NCBI RefSeq assembly: GCF_011391645.1
Contig: NZ_JAABQC010000010.1
Span: 1-42,943, forward strand
DNA length: 42,943 nt
Direction of reading: 5' to 3'
Origin: Rhodoferax sp.
GTDB lineage: Bacteria > Pseudomonadota > Gammaproteobacteria > Burkholderiales > Burkholderiaceae_C
The notes under the pieces are model-generated. The model ran no database searches. It had not been told where the DNA came from and worked only from the letters and a program-made list of their open reading frames with translations. Position 1 is the stretch's first letter. Each line of letters begins with the position of its first letter. Shown piece after piece: positions 8,229 to 16,481 of this stretch. A program made the translations under genes and the position numbers.

Positions 8229-9227
8229 TCAGGTTTTGTCGTAGCTTGAATTTTGACTTTGACTCTGACTCTGACTTGGCCCGAAGCCTTGACCCTGGCT
8301 CTGGCTTTGCGTTTGTCGCGCCAAGACCAGCGGCGCTGCCATCGGCTCCACGGTCACGCCCACCTTGAGCGTGTGCCTGGCGCCGCCGTGGATGACGCCA
8401 CGCATGGGCGAGACATCAGAAAAATCTCTTCCGGTGGCCAGCGTCACATAGTCTTCGCCCGGGGATGGCCAACCGGCGCGGTCGTTGGTGGGGTCCAGAT
8501 CAAGCCAGCGCTCACTCTCGGGCAGGTCAGGCAGGTACACCGCGGCCCAGGCATGCGAGGCATCACTGCCCCTGAGCTTGACCGTGCCCGGGGCAGGCAG
8601 GGTAAGCAAATAGCCGCTGACATAGCGCGCCGGCAAGCCCAGGCTGCGCAGGCACGCAATCAGAATATGGGCGAAGTCCTGGCACACTCCCTTGCGCTGC
8701 GCCAGCGCCTCCAGCGCCGGGGTATTGACCTGGGTGCTTTGGCTCTCATAGCTGAAGTCGCGGTGGATTCGGTGCATCAGGTCAATCGACGCCGCCATCA
8801 GGCCCGCGCCTGCCGTGAAACTGGGTCTGGCGTAAGCCAAAAATTCGGCGTCGCGCGGCACCATCGGCGAGACAAAAACGAATTCGTTGGCAGCATCAAA
8901 GGGGGCGCCGGCCCGATAACGAAAGTGCTCGCGCACCGCCTCCCAAGTGATGTCGCTGGTGGGCAAACGCACGGTTTGCGTGTTCACCTGGCTGGTGGCG
9001 ATCACCTGCAGCCGGGTGTGCGGGACCTGCAGCGAGAAAAAACTGCGCGTGTTGCCGAACACATCCCCGGTGGTATGCACCTGCGCCGGCTCGGGGCTAA
9101 CCTGCAAGCTGTGGCCCAGCAGGGTCTGGTTCGCGTTGTGCAGCGGCGTCAGATAAGCCATGTGCTGAGCCGTCTCAACGGCAGGCACATAGTTGTAAAG
9201 CGTCTCGTGGGTAATCTGCAACCTCAT
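8229..9227 (-). CDS. Transglutaminase family protein
   Basis: A 332-residue cytosolic protein with a bacterial transglutaminase-like N-terminal beta domain (residues 1-90) and a transglutaminase-like cysteine protease core. The catalytic triad is visible: Cys182 in GVCQDFAH, His225 in SDASHAWAAVYLP, and Asp243/Asp245 in RWLDLDPTND. It has no signal peptide. Proteins of this family co-occur with circularly permuted ATP-grasp and alpha-E proteins in predicted peptide-synthesis or modification operons, where the transglutaminase is thought to cleave or transfer an amide-linked product (established as a genomic association, not as biochemistry). Its ATG overlaps the TGA of the ATP-grasp gene by four bases. 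The C-terminus ends in a Gln-Ser/Gln-Gly tract encoded by an imperfect hexanucleotide repeat. Confidence 0.92.
   Translation of the reverse strand: MRLQITHETLYNYVPAVETAQHMAYLTPLHNANQTLLGHSLQVSPEPAQVHTTGDVFGNTRSFFSLQVPHTRLQVIATSQVNTQTVRLPTSDITWEAVREHFRYRAGAPFDAANEFVFVSPMVPRDAEFLAYARPSFTAGAGLMAASIDLMHRIHRDFSYESQSTQVNTPALEALAQRKGVCQDFAHILIACLRSLGLPARYVSGYLLTLPAPGTVKLRGSDASHAWAAVYLPDLPESERWLDLDPTNDRAGWPSPGEDYVTLATGRDFSDVSPMRGVIHGGARHTLKVGVTVEPMAAPLVLARQTQSQSQGQGFGPSQSQSQSQNSSYDKT
8249..8312 (-). repeat. Imperfect hexanucleotide repeat encoding a Ser-Gln tail
   Basis: On the plus strand the tract reads as repeated TGACTT/TGACTC units, then degenerate TGACCC/TGGCTC/TGGCTT units. Read on the minus strand it encodes two Gln-Ser runs at residues 306-325 of the transglutaminase, separated by GQGFGP. 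Such repeats can change length by slippage; a change of whole hexamers keeps the frame. Confidence 0.7.
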
Positions 9228-11872
9228 GAAGCCCCCAGGCTTTGGTTGACCAGGCCGCTGTGGGTGAAGTACGTGGTGCTGATTTCATCCGACACCACAA
9301 AACTGGCATGGCTGCACTGGTAAAGCACGTTCTTGAGCAACTCATAACGCGCCGCGCCACCGCCCGTCGACAGCACGGTGTCTGATTCTGGTGCGGGCGA
9401 GACCAAGTCGGGCGCCTTGTCGCACAACTGTGCCAGACTCCAACTGCCGGGGTGGGGGACCTTGTGCGACAGGGCGCAAAGCTGGTTGGGCTCGCTGCCG
9501 GCGAGCCGGGCCAGACGCCCCCGCAGTGTGTGGGCGATCCATGAAATCGAGCGCGGGTTGTCGCGGTCAATGACCAGCAGGTCGACCAGCGCCGTCATGT
9601 CGCGGCTTTGCTGAAACTGGGCGTGAAAGGTGATGGCGCTGTCGAACAGTTCGACCATGGCATCAAAGCCGCCATCGGTGAGCAGGCTGCCGGTGTCAAG
9701 GCCGCGCAACAAGGCCGACGACAAAAATCCCAGCCGTTCAATGTGGCGGCCGATGCTCAGCAAACGCCAGCCATCGTCACGCGTCATGCGATCGGTCTGG
9801 GCGCCCGTGATGGCGGCCATGTGGTCGCTGGTGTCCTTGAGAATCTGCAGCGCTTGAAGCGCTGAAAAATCAGCACGCTGGCGCTGTTGCGCACAGCGCG
9901 CAAACAGATCTTCTTCGCAGCGGATGATGATGCGCCAGTGCTCCTGCGACAGGCGCTCGCGCACGCTGGAGCCCACCATTTTGAGCGCGCGCAGGTAATA
10001 ACCCACGCTGGTGGCACCGGTGGTGGTGCCCAGGCCGTCGATCAGGCTGCGCTCGAACACCCGGGGCGCCTGCAAGGCCGACGGCACGCCCGGCAGCACC
10101 AGGGTGTTGGCCACTGCCATCTGGCTGAGCCAGGTCAACAAGGGCGCGGAGGATTGTTCCTCGCCATGCAGACACTCCAGCGTGAGGCGCGCCAGGCGGA
10201 TGGCGTTTTCAGCGCGCTCGGTGTAGCGACCCAGCCAAAAAAGATTTTCTGCAGCACGGCTGGTGATCATTCGCTTGCGCTGCATCAGGGACTCAGGCGT
10301 CAGGTGCGGCGCCAGCAGGGTGCTGTGATCAACCTCGCCACGGGTCATGGACCAGACGTCGGCGCTGCTGCCCCCGCGCTGCATCGACGTGATCTCTTCA
10401 CCTGCGCTGGCGACGCGGGCCAGGCCGCCGGGAAGCACGCGCCAGCCCTGGGCGCCATCTGACACCACGAACACCCGCAACATCACCGAGCGTGCCAGCA
10501 ACTTGCCGGCCTGGCCCGCGGCCACCGCGCCCGTTGCCTGCCATGTGGGCATTTGCGACAACGGGGTGTAGCCTTGCAAAGTGTATTCTTCGGCATGCCG
10601 CACGATGCGCCCGGCCCATTCATCCACCTCGCGTGGTGTGAGCCGGTTGCCCAGCACAGACTCAAAACTGCCCTGGTCGACCGAGCCCGGGTAAGTGGGT
10701 TTGATGGCGCAGTCGTTCAAGCGCGGCAGGGCTTCTTCCATGGCGCTGCGTTCACCGCACCACCAGGTGGGCAATGCCGGCAGGCTGAGTTGTTGGCCCA
10801 GCAAATGGCGTGACAGGGCGGGCAAGAAGCCGAGCAGGGCAGGCGACTCCAGAAATGCCGAGCCCGGGGCATTGGCCACCAGCACATTGCCCGCCCGGAT
10901 GGCTTGCAGCAACCCGGGCACGCCCAGCGTGGAGTCGGCACGCAGTTCAAGCGGGTCCAGATACTGGTCATCCACGCGCTTGAGCAGGCCGTGCACCGGC
11001 ACCAGCCCCTTGAGTGTTTTCAGGAACAGGCATTCGTCGCGCACCAGCAGATCACTGCCTTCCACCAGCGTGAGGCCGAGGTAGCGCGCCAGATAAGCGT
11101 GTTCGAAATAAGTTTCGTTGTAGGGGCCGGGCGTGAGCAGGGCCAGATGCGCATCAGCACCTTGGGGGCTCATGGCCTTGAGGCTGTCCATCAGGGCGCG
11201 GTAGGTGCTGGCCAGGCGCTGCACCCGCAGGCTCTGGAAGGCTCGGGGAAACTGGGCTGAAATGGCGAGACGGTTTTCCAGCAGATATCCCAAACCTGAC
11301 GGTGCCTGGCTGCGCTGGGCTTCCACCCACCAATTGCCGTCAGGTCCGCGAGCCAGATCAAAAGCTGCAATGTGCAGAAAGCGCCCGCCCACCGGCTTCA
11401 CGCCATGCATGGCGCGCAGGTAGCCCGGGTGCGCGTGCACCAGGGCAGGCGGCAAAAAGCCGTCGTGCAGCAAAGTTTGCGGCCCGTAGACATCGGCCAT
11501 CACGCGCTCCAGCAGGCGCATGCGTTGCAACACACCCGCCTCGATGCGCTGCCAGCTCTGGGGATCGACGATCAGTGGAAACAGGTCAAGCGACCAGGGG
11601 CGTTGCGGCCCGTTTTCATCGGCATAGACGTTGTAGGTGATGCCGTTGTCACGCACCTGGCGCGCCAGATTGACGGCTCGCTGGTCCATGTCGGTGACCG
11701 CGTCATTGTCCAGTGTGGAGAAAAACTGATGCCAGGCGTCTGACAGGCCGGCAGCCTTGCCGCGCAACTCGTCAAAGTGTCCGACCGTTGCCTGCGTGGC
11801 TTGAGCCAGTTCGGTCACGCTGACGGGCTTGGGTCTGGTTTCTTTTGGTTGCAAATGAAAGGCTTCGCTCAT
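9224..11872 (-). CDS. Circularly permuted ATP-grasp / alpha-E domain fusion protein
   Basis: An 882-residue cytosolic fusion. Residues about 40-500 are a circularly permuted type 2 ATP-grasp domain (former DUF404/DUF407): NGITYNVYADENG, the long AFDLARGPDGNWWVEAQR stretch, TPGPYNETYFEHAYLARYLG, and the metal/ATP segment IKPTYPGSVDQGSF followed by MLRVFVVSDGAQGWRVLPGG. Residues about 536-865 are an alpha-E domain (former DUF403), starting ITSRAAENLFWLGRYTERAE. ATP-grasp enzymes of this class are predicted amide/peptide ligases; alpha-E is an all-helical partner of unknown function. In many genomes these are two separate genes; here they are one. The ATG at 11872 was chosen because upstream codons lack family character and overlap the divergent proQ promoter region. 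The stop is coupled by ATGA to the transglutaminase. Confidence 0.92.
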   Translation of the reverse strand: MSEAFHLQPKETRPKPVSVTELAQATQATVGHFDELRGKAAGLSDAWHQFFSTLDNDAVTDMDQRAVNLARQVRDNGITYNVYADENGPQRPWSLDLFPLIVDPQSWQRIEAGVLQRMRLLERVMADVYGPQTLLHDGFLPPALVHAHPGYLRAMHGVKPVGGRFLHIAAFDLARGPDGNWWVEAQRSQAPSGLGYLLENRLAISAQFPRAFQSLRVQRLASTYRALMDSLKAMSPQGADAHLALLTPGPYNETYFEHAYLARYLGLTLVEGSDLLVRDECLFLKTLKGLVPVHGLLKRVDDQYLDPLELRADSTLGVPGLLQAIRAGNVLVANAPGSAFLESPALLGFLPALSRHLLGQQLSLPALPTWWCGERSAMEEALPRLNDCAIKPTYPGSVDQGSFESVLGNRLTPREVDEWAGRIVRHAEEYTLQGYTPLSQMPTWQATGAVAAGQAGKLLARSVMLRVFVVSDGAQGWRVLPGGLARVASAGEEITSMQRGGSSADVWSMTRGEVDHSTLLAPHLTPESLMQRKRMITSRAAENLFWLGRYTERAENAIRLARLTLECLHGEEQSSAPLLTWLSQMAVANTLVLPGVPSALQAPRVFERSLIDGLGTTTGATSVGYYLRALKMVGSSVRERLSQEHWRIIIRCEEDLFARCAQQRQRADFSALQALQILKDTSDHMAAITGAQTDRMTRDDGWRLLSIGRHIERLGFLSSALLRGLDTGSLLTDGGFDAMVELFDSAITFHAQFQQSRDMTALVDLLVIDRDNPRSISWIAHTLRGRLARLAGSEPNQLCALSHKVPHPGSWSLAQLCDKAPDLVSPAPESDTVLSTGGGAARYELLKNVLYQCSHASFVVSDEISTTYFTHSGLVNQSLGAS

Positions 11873-11940
11873 TTCTCTGAGTATGCCAGCGAAGTGGCGC
11901 TTTGGTTGACAATCACGGGTTCTTCTATTTGATCCATGCC

Positions 11941-12648
11941 ATGACCGATACCATCCAAGAACACGCCGAACCTGCCACCCAAGTACCGCAGGAGGCAGCG
12001 CCGTCTGCCGTTCCTGAAAGCCCGCAGAAGCCAACTGTGGTTGACGCGCCAGTCAGTCCTGCCAAGTCAAAAAGTCGTTTCGCCTCAGTGCAGCCTGTGC
12101 TGGAAAAACTGTTTGAGCTGTATCCGCATTTGTTTGGCGAGCGCTTCCTGCCGCTCAAGCTGGGTATTTTCCAGGAACTGCTGGCGGCCCACCCGGAGGA
12201 TTTCAAACGCGAATCGCTCAAGGCCGCCTTGGGCGTGCACACCCGCTCCACCCGCTATTTGCAAAGCGTGGCCGCGGGCCAGAAACGCCACGACTTGCAG
12301 GGCCAGCCGGTCGAAGACGTGGCACCCGAACACGTGTTTTTGTCCATCGTTGAATTGTTTCAACGCCGCCAGGCCCGCAGCACGGAAGACTTGCGGCCCA
12401 AATTGCGAAGCCAACTGCTGGCCGCGTTCGAAAAATCCGGTCTGACCCGACAAGACTACCTGGCGCGCATTGGCACTCCGACTGAAGCGGTTCAGGCGCT
12501 GCTCGACGAGGTGCTGGCCGAGGTTGAGCAGCAGCGCGCCCGGCGCACCGCATTGAAAAAGGCCTTTGAAGCCAGCGGTCAAAGCATTGAGGCGTTTGCT
12601 GACGCGCTGGGCATGCGTGTCAGCGAGGTGCAGACGGCGTTGAAATAA
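11941..12648 (+). CDS. proQ: ProQ/FinO family RNA chaperone
   Basis: A 235-residue protein with a ProQ/FinO RNA-binding domain at about residues 46-150: LEKLFELYPHLFGE, RFLPLKLGIFQEL and the helix-rich ALGVHTRSTRYLQSVAAG. Such proteins bind structured sRNAs and mRNA 3' ends. The N-terminal 45 residues are a Pro/Ala/Gln-rich flexible tail and the C-terminal part is charged and helical. The start is at ATG 11941; no Shine-Dalgarno is visible before it, while a perfect TTGACA lies at 11906-11911, only 29 bases upstream, raising the possibility of a very short or absent leader. It sits, oppositely oriented, between the ATP-grasp gene and the DUF2126 gene, splitting the peptide-ligase cluster. Confidence 0.9.
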   Translation: MTDTIQEHAEPATQVPQEAAPSAVPESPQKPTVVDAPVSPAKSKSRFASVQPVLEKLFELYPHLFGERFLPLKLGIFQELLAAHPEDFKRESLKAALGVHTRSTRYLQSVAAGQKRHDLQGQPVEDVAPEHVFLSIVELFQRRQARSTEDLRPKLRSQLLAAFEKSGLTRQDYLARIGTPTEAVQALLDEVLAEVEQQRARRTALKKAFEASGQSIEAFADALGMRVSEVQTALK

Positions 12649-12654
12649 AACGGA

Positions 12655-12689
12655 GCAGCCCCCGGGCTGCGCTGCGCTTGATCCGGGGG
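12655..12689. terminator. Possible bidirectional terminator between proQ and DUF2126 gene
   Basis: Two overlapping inverted repeats lie in the 58-base gap between convergent genes: GCAGCC/GGCTGC (12655-12660 with 12665-12670) and CCCCCGG/CCGGGGG (12659-12665 with 12683-12689). There is no T-run on either strand, so termination is only a suggestion from position and pairing. Confidence 0.35.
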
Positions 12690-12706
12690 ATGTTCAGGAG
12701 CCGGTT

Positions 12707-15700
12707 TCAGCCGCGCCGCAAATCCAACGTGAACGGAAACTCGCGGCTGGCTGGCACGTTGATGGTGGCCGGTGGCACGTTCACCTCACCTGGCGTGTGA
12801 CCGCCGGCAGTGAAGCGTGACAGGCGGCGGCTTTCGGCCTCGTTGGCGTTGACCGGCAGGCTTTGGTAACTCAAGCCGCCCGGGTGCGCCACGTGGTACT
12901 GGCAGCCGCCCAATGAGCGCTTCATCCAGGTGTCCACAATGTCAAAGGTCAGCGGCGCATGCACACCGATGCTCGGGTGCAGGCTGCTTGGCGGGTTCCA
13001 GGCTTTGTAACGCACACCGGCCACATATTCGCCTTGCACGCCAGTGGGCTGCAAAGACATGGCGCGGCCGTTGCAGGTGACCACATAGCGGCTCTCGTTC
13101 ATGCCGGTGACACGCACCTCAATGCGCTCCAGGGAGGAGTCCACATAGCGCGCGGTGCCGCCCGGGGCGCCTTCTTCACCCATCACATGCCACGGCTCCA
13201 GCGCGTTGCGCAGGGTCAGCTCGATACCTGCCGAGCAGATCGAACCAATCAGCGGAAAGCGGAATTCAACGTGCGGCGCAAACCAGCTGTCGTCAAACGC
13301 AAAACCAGCGGCGCGCATCTCGGCCATCACGTCATGGAAATCCATCTCAATGAATTTCGGCAGCATGAAACGGTCGTGCAACTCAGTTCCCCAGCGGGTG
13401 GCCGGCGCCATGTAGGGCGTCTTCCAGAAGCGGGCAATCAGCGCGCGCAGCAGCAACTGCTGCACACTGCTCATGTGCGGGTGCGGCGGCATCTCGAACG
13501 CGCGCAACTCCAGCAGGCCCAGACGGCCGGTGGCTGAGTCGGGCGAATACATCTTGTCAATCGAGATTTCGCTGCGGTGGGTGTTGCCGGTGGCGTCGAT
13601 CAGAATGTTGCGCAGGGTGCGGTCAATCAGCCACGGCGGCATCGACTGGCCGTGGATTTCGCGGTTTTTGTAGATCTGCTCGATGGCGATTTCAAGCTCG
13701 TACAACTGGTCGTTACGCGCTTCATCGACACGCGGTGCCTGGCTGGTCGGGCCGACAAACATGCCGGAAAACAGGTAGCTGAGCGACGGGTGGTTGTGCC
13801 AATACAACAGCAGGCTGGCCAGCAACTCCGGCTTGCGCAGGAACGGGCTGTCAGACGGCGTGGCACCACCCATCACAAAGTGGTTGCCACCACCGGTGCC
13901 GGTGTGGCGGCCATCGGTCATGAACTTTTCCGCCGACAGTCGCGACTCAAACGCGGCGTTGTAGAGGAACTCGGTGTTGTAAACCAGTTCTTTCCAGTTG
14001 TTGGCTGGGTGAATATTCACCTCGATCACGCCCGGATCAGGGGTCACGCTGAGCAGTTTCAGGCGCGGGTCGCGCGGCGGCGGGTAGCCTTCGATGACGA
14101 TCTGCACACCCAGCTCTTTCGCGGTGGCTTCCACAGCGGCCAGCAGGTCCAGGTAGTACTCCAAGCGCTCCAGTGGCGGCATGAAGACGTAGATGGCGCT
14201 GGATTTTTCACCCACCGCTTCGGCCTTGGGGCCGCTGGCGCGGCGCGGGTCGCGCACTTCCACACACAAAGCCGTGCGGGTGATCCAGTGGGCGGATTCC
14301 TTGCGCGCAGGGATGCGGGCAAAGTCGGTGGACTGCGGCGCGTCGACAAAGTCGGCAGGCTCAGGTTGCAAGGTACTTTGCGCGTGGCTGGCGGTGCTGG
14401 TGTGGCTGGCGAAGGCCGTGGGGTTTTGCATCAGCCGTGTGGCTTCTGTCGGTGGCAGGGAACCTGCCAAAAACGGCAGGGTCGATGACCCGGTGGCAGT
14501 GCTTGCTGCCGTAACCGCAGCCGCAGCGCGGCGCGCAGCACCCAGTGCCAGGCCAGCCATGCCGGGGGCGTGGCTGGTGGTGGCGGCGTGTCCGGGCGCC
14601 GTCTGGCCGGGCGCGTAACGGGCTGCCAGCTCGGCATACACGGGCAGGTCGCCACGCAGGGTCGAAGGATCCTGTTCGATCATGTAGGGGAAATCTGCCT
14701 CGCTGACCCACGGCAGTGAATCCAGCGGCAGGCGCAGTCCCATGGGTGAGTCGCCGGGCATCAGGTACAGGCGTTCGTCGCGCAGGAACCAGGGGCCGGT
14801 CGTCCAGGCCGCGCCATAGGTGTCGTCATAGCCCGCCACCTTGACCGGCAGCACATAACCCACGGGCGTGTCGAGTTTTTGCGTGAAAACCCGGCACAGG
14901 CGGGCGCGCTCCATTTCGTCGTCGAGCTTGGAGTTGAAGGGGTCGACGTTGACCGGCAGACGGCGTTCGCGCCACAGGTAATACCAGCTGTCTTCAAACG
15001 CGGTTTGCACGTGTTTGTCGGTGATGCCCAATTTACTCGCCAGCACGCTGGTAAAGCGCTGCGCGTCTTCGCTGGTGTAGTGGCTGGTCACACGTTCGTC
15101 GGCAAACAGCGCCGGGTCGGCCCACACCGGTTGGCCGTCGGCGCGCCAATAAATGTTCAGCGCCCAACGGGGAAGCTGCTCGCCGGGGTACCACTTGCCC
15201 TGGCCGTAGTGCAAAAAGCCACCTTCGCCATACTCTTTGCGCAATTTGTGCACCAATTCGGTGGCAAAGCCGCGTTTTGTCGGGCCAAGTGCGTCGGTGT
15301 TCCACTCTGGTGCGTCACGGTCGCTGACCGCCACAAAAGTGGGCTCGCCGCCCATGGTGAGGCGCACGTCGCTCTTCTGCAGGTCGTCATCGACCGCGTC
15401 ACCCAGGGCCATGATGTCGGCCCATTGTTCTTCGGTGTACGGCTTGGTGACGCGGGGCGACTCGTAAATGCGGGTCACCTGCATGTGGTGGGCAAACTCC
15501 ACTTCAGACTCATCGACACCGCCCTCAATGGGTGCAGCGCCTGATGGCTGCGGTGTGCAGGCCAACGGAATGTGGCCTTCGCCGGCCAGCAGGCCGGAGG
15601 TGGCATCCAGGCCGACCCAGCCGGCGCCGGGCAGATACACCTCACACCAGGCGTGCAGGTCGGTGAAGTCGACCTCGGTGCCGCTTGGGCCGTCAAGCGA

Positions 15701-16339
15701 CTTGACATCAGGTTTCAACTGAATCAGGTAGCCCGACACAAAACGCGCGGCCAGCCCGCAGTTGCGCAGTAGTTGCACCATCAACCAGGCCGAGTCGCGG
15801 CAGGAGCCGGAGCCCAGCGTCAGCGTTTCCTCGGGTGTTTGCACGCCAGGTTCCATGCGGATGGTGTACTTGATGGCTTGGTGCACCGAGGTGTTCAAGT
15901 CCACCAGAAAGATCACGCTGCGGCGCTTGGCGTAATCAATTTTGTCCAGGTAGGCCTGCACCAGCGGTGTCACCGGGTCAGGCATGAGGTACGGGGCGAG
16001 TTCCTGCTTCAGGTCGGGCTGGTAGCTGAAGGGAAACTCTTCCGCCTCAGGCTCCAGAAAAAAGTCAAACGGGTTGTAAACCGCCATGTCCAAGACCACA
16101 TCGACCGTGACCTTGAACTCTTTGGTCTTGTCCGGAAACACCAGGCGCGCCTGGTAGTTGGCAAACGGGTCCTGTTGCCAGTTGATGAAATGGCCCTCGG
16201 GCTCCACTTTGAGCGAATAGGAAATGATTTTGCTGCGACAGTGGGGTGCCGGGCGCAAACGCACCACTTGCGGACCAAGGTTGACCAGACGGTCATAACT
16301 GTAGTGGGTGATGTGATTCAGTGCAGCATGAATGGACAT
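12707..16339 (-). CDS. Transglutaminase-DUF2126 giant fusion protein
   Basis: A 1210-residue cytosolic protein. Residues 1-100 are the transglutaminase N-terminal beta domain (THYSYDRLVNLGPQVVRLRP); residues about 140-260 are the transglutaminase core with Cys180 (GSGSCRDSAWL), His229 (DLHAWCEVY) and Asp245 (GWVGLDATSG). The remainder is the large DUF2126 region, including LTMGGEPTFVAV, FLHYGQGKWYPGEQLPRWAL, the GGGNHFVMGG loop and the helical SSVQQLLLRALIARFW. DUF2126 has been predicted to be related to peptide-ligating enzymes of the glutamine-synthetase type (established prediction; no activity proven). An Ala/Ser/Thr-rich stretch of about 110 residues (roughly 575-685) interrupts DUF2126. 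It belongs functionally with the ATP-grasp/alpha-E and transglutaminase genes but is separated from them by proQ. Confidence 0.9.
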   Translation of the reverse strand: MSIHAALNHITHYSYDRLVNLGPQVVRLRPAPHCRSKIISYSLKVEPEGHFINWQQDPFANYQARLVFPDKTKEFKVTVDVVLDMAVYNPFDFFLEPEAEEFPFSYQPDLKQELAPYLMPDPVTPLVQAYLDKIDYAKRRSVIFLVDLNTSVHQAIKYTIRMEPGVQTPEETLTLGSGSCRDSAWLMVQLLRNCGLAARFVSGYLIQLKPDVKSLDGPSGTEVDFTDLHAWCEVYLPGAGWVGLDATSGLLAGEGHIPLACTPQPSGAAPIEGGVDESEVEFAHHMQVTRIYESPRVTKPYTEEQWADIMALGDAVDDDLQKSDVRLTMGGEPTFVAVSDRDAPEWNTDALGPTKRGFATELVHKLRKEYGEGGFLHYGQGKWYPGEQLPRWALNIYWRADGQPVWADPALFADERVTSHYTSEDAQRFTSVLASKLGITDKHVQTAFEDSWYYLWRERRLPVNVDPFNSKLDDEMERARLCRVFTQKLDTPVGYVLPVKVAGYDDTYGAAWTTGPWFLRDERLYLMPGDSPMGLRLPLDSLPWVSEADFPYMIEQDPSTLRGDLPVYAELAARYAPGQTAPGHAATTSHAPGMAGLALGAARRAAAAVTAASTATGSSTLPFLAGSLPPTEATRLMQNPTAFASHTSTASHAQSTLQPEPADFVDAPQSTDFARIPARKESAHWITRTALCVEVRDPRRASGPKAEAVGEKSSAIYVFMPPLERLEYYLDLLAAVEATAKELGVQIVIEGYPPPRDPRLKLLSVTPDPGVIEVNIHPANNWKELVYNTEFLYNAAFESRLSAEKFMTDGRHTGTGGGNHFVMGGATPSDSPFLRKPELLASLLLYWHNHPSLSYLFSGMFVGPTSQAPRVDEARNDQLYELEIAIEQIYKNREIHGQSMPPWLIDRTLRNILIDATGNTHRSEISIDKMYSPDSATGRLGLLELRAFEMPPHPHMSSVQQLLLRALIARFWKTPYMAPATRWGTELHDRFMLPKFIEMDFHDVMAEMRAAGFAFDDSWFAPHVEFRFPLIGSICSAGIELTLRNALEPWHVMGEEGAPGGTARYVDSSLERIEVRVTGMNESRYVVTCNGRAMSLQPTGVQGEYVAGVRYKAWNPPSSLHPSIGVHAPLTFDIVDTWMKRSLGGCQYHVAHPGGLSYQSLPVNANEAESRRLSRFTAGGHTPGEVNVPPATINVPASREFPFTLDLRRG

Positions 16340-16383
16340 GGGTTGCGTCTTTGGAATTTGAATGGAATGAGTCTGGCGAACAG

Positions 16384-16397
16384 TTGCTAACTAGCAA
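16384..16397. promoter_or_regulatory. Palindrome TTGCTA-AC-TAGCAA (candidate operator)
   Basis: A perfect 6-2-6 inverted repeat in the 142-base divergent region between the DUF2126 gene and the esterase gene, about 45 bases upstream of the DUF2126 start. Spacing and symmetry fit a dimeric TetR- or GntR-type regulator. No regulator gene is adjacent. Confidence 0.35.
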
Positions 16398-16417
16398 TGT
16401 TGGTGCCAGCAAGGTCA

Positions 16418-16429
16418 ACGACCGGTCGT
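16418..16429. promoter_or_regulatory. 12-bp palindrome ACGACCGGTCGT (candidate operator)
   Basis: A perfect 12-bp palindrome in the same divergent region, 52 bases before the esterase start. It may be a binding site for either promoter; no family assignment is possible from sequence alone. Confidence 0.3.
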
Positions 16430-16481
16430 CACCAGATTGGTTAGCATCAGGGTGAGTAATGTAACAAGATCAAGCCCCACC

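Noticed and set aside
11873-12034. N-terminal extension of the ATP-grasp gene into proQ
   Set aside because: The added residues are Arg/Trp-rich antisense to proQ and lack family similarity.
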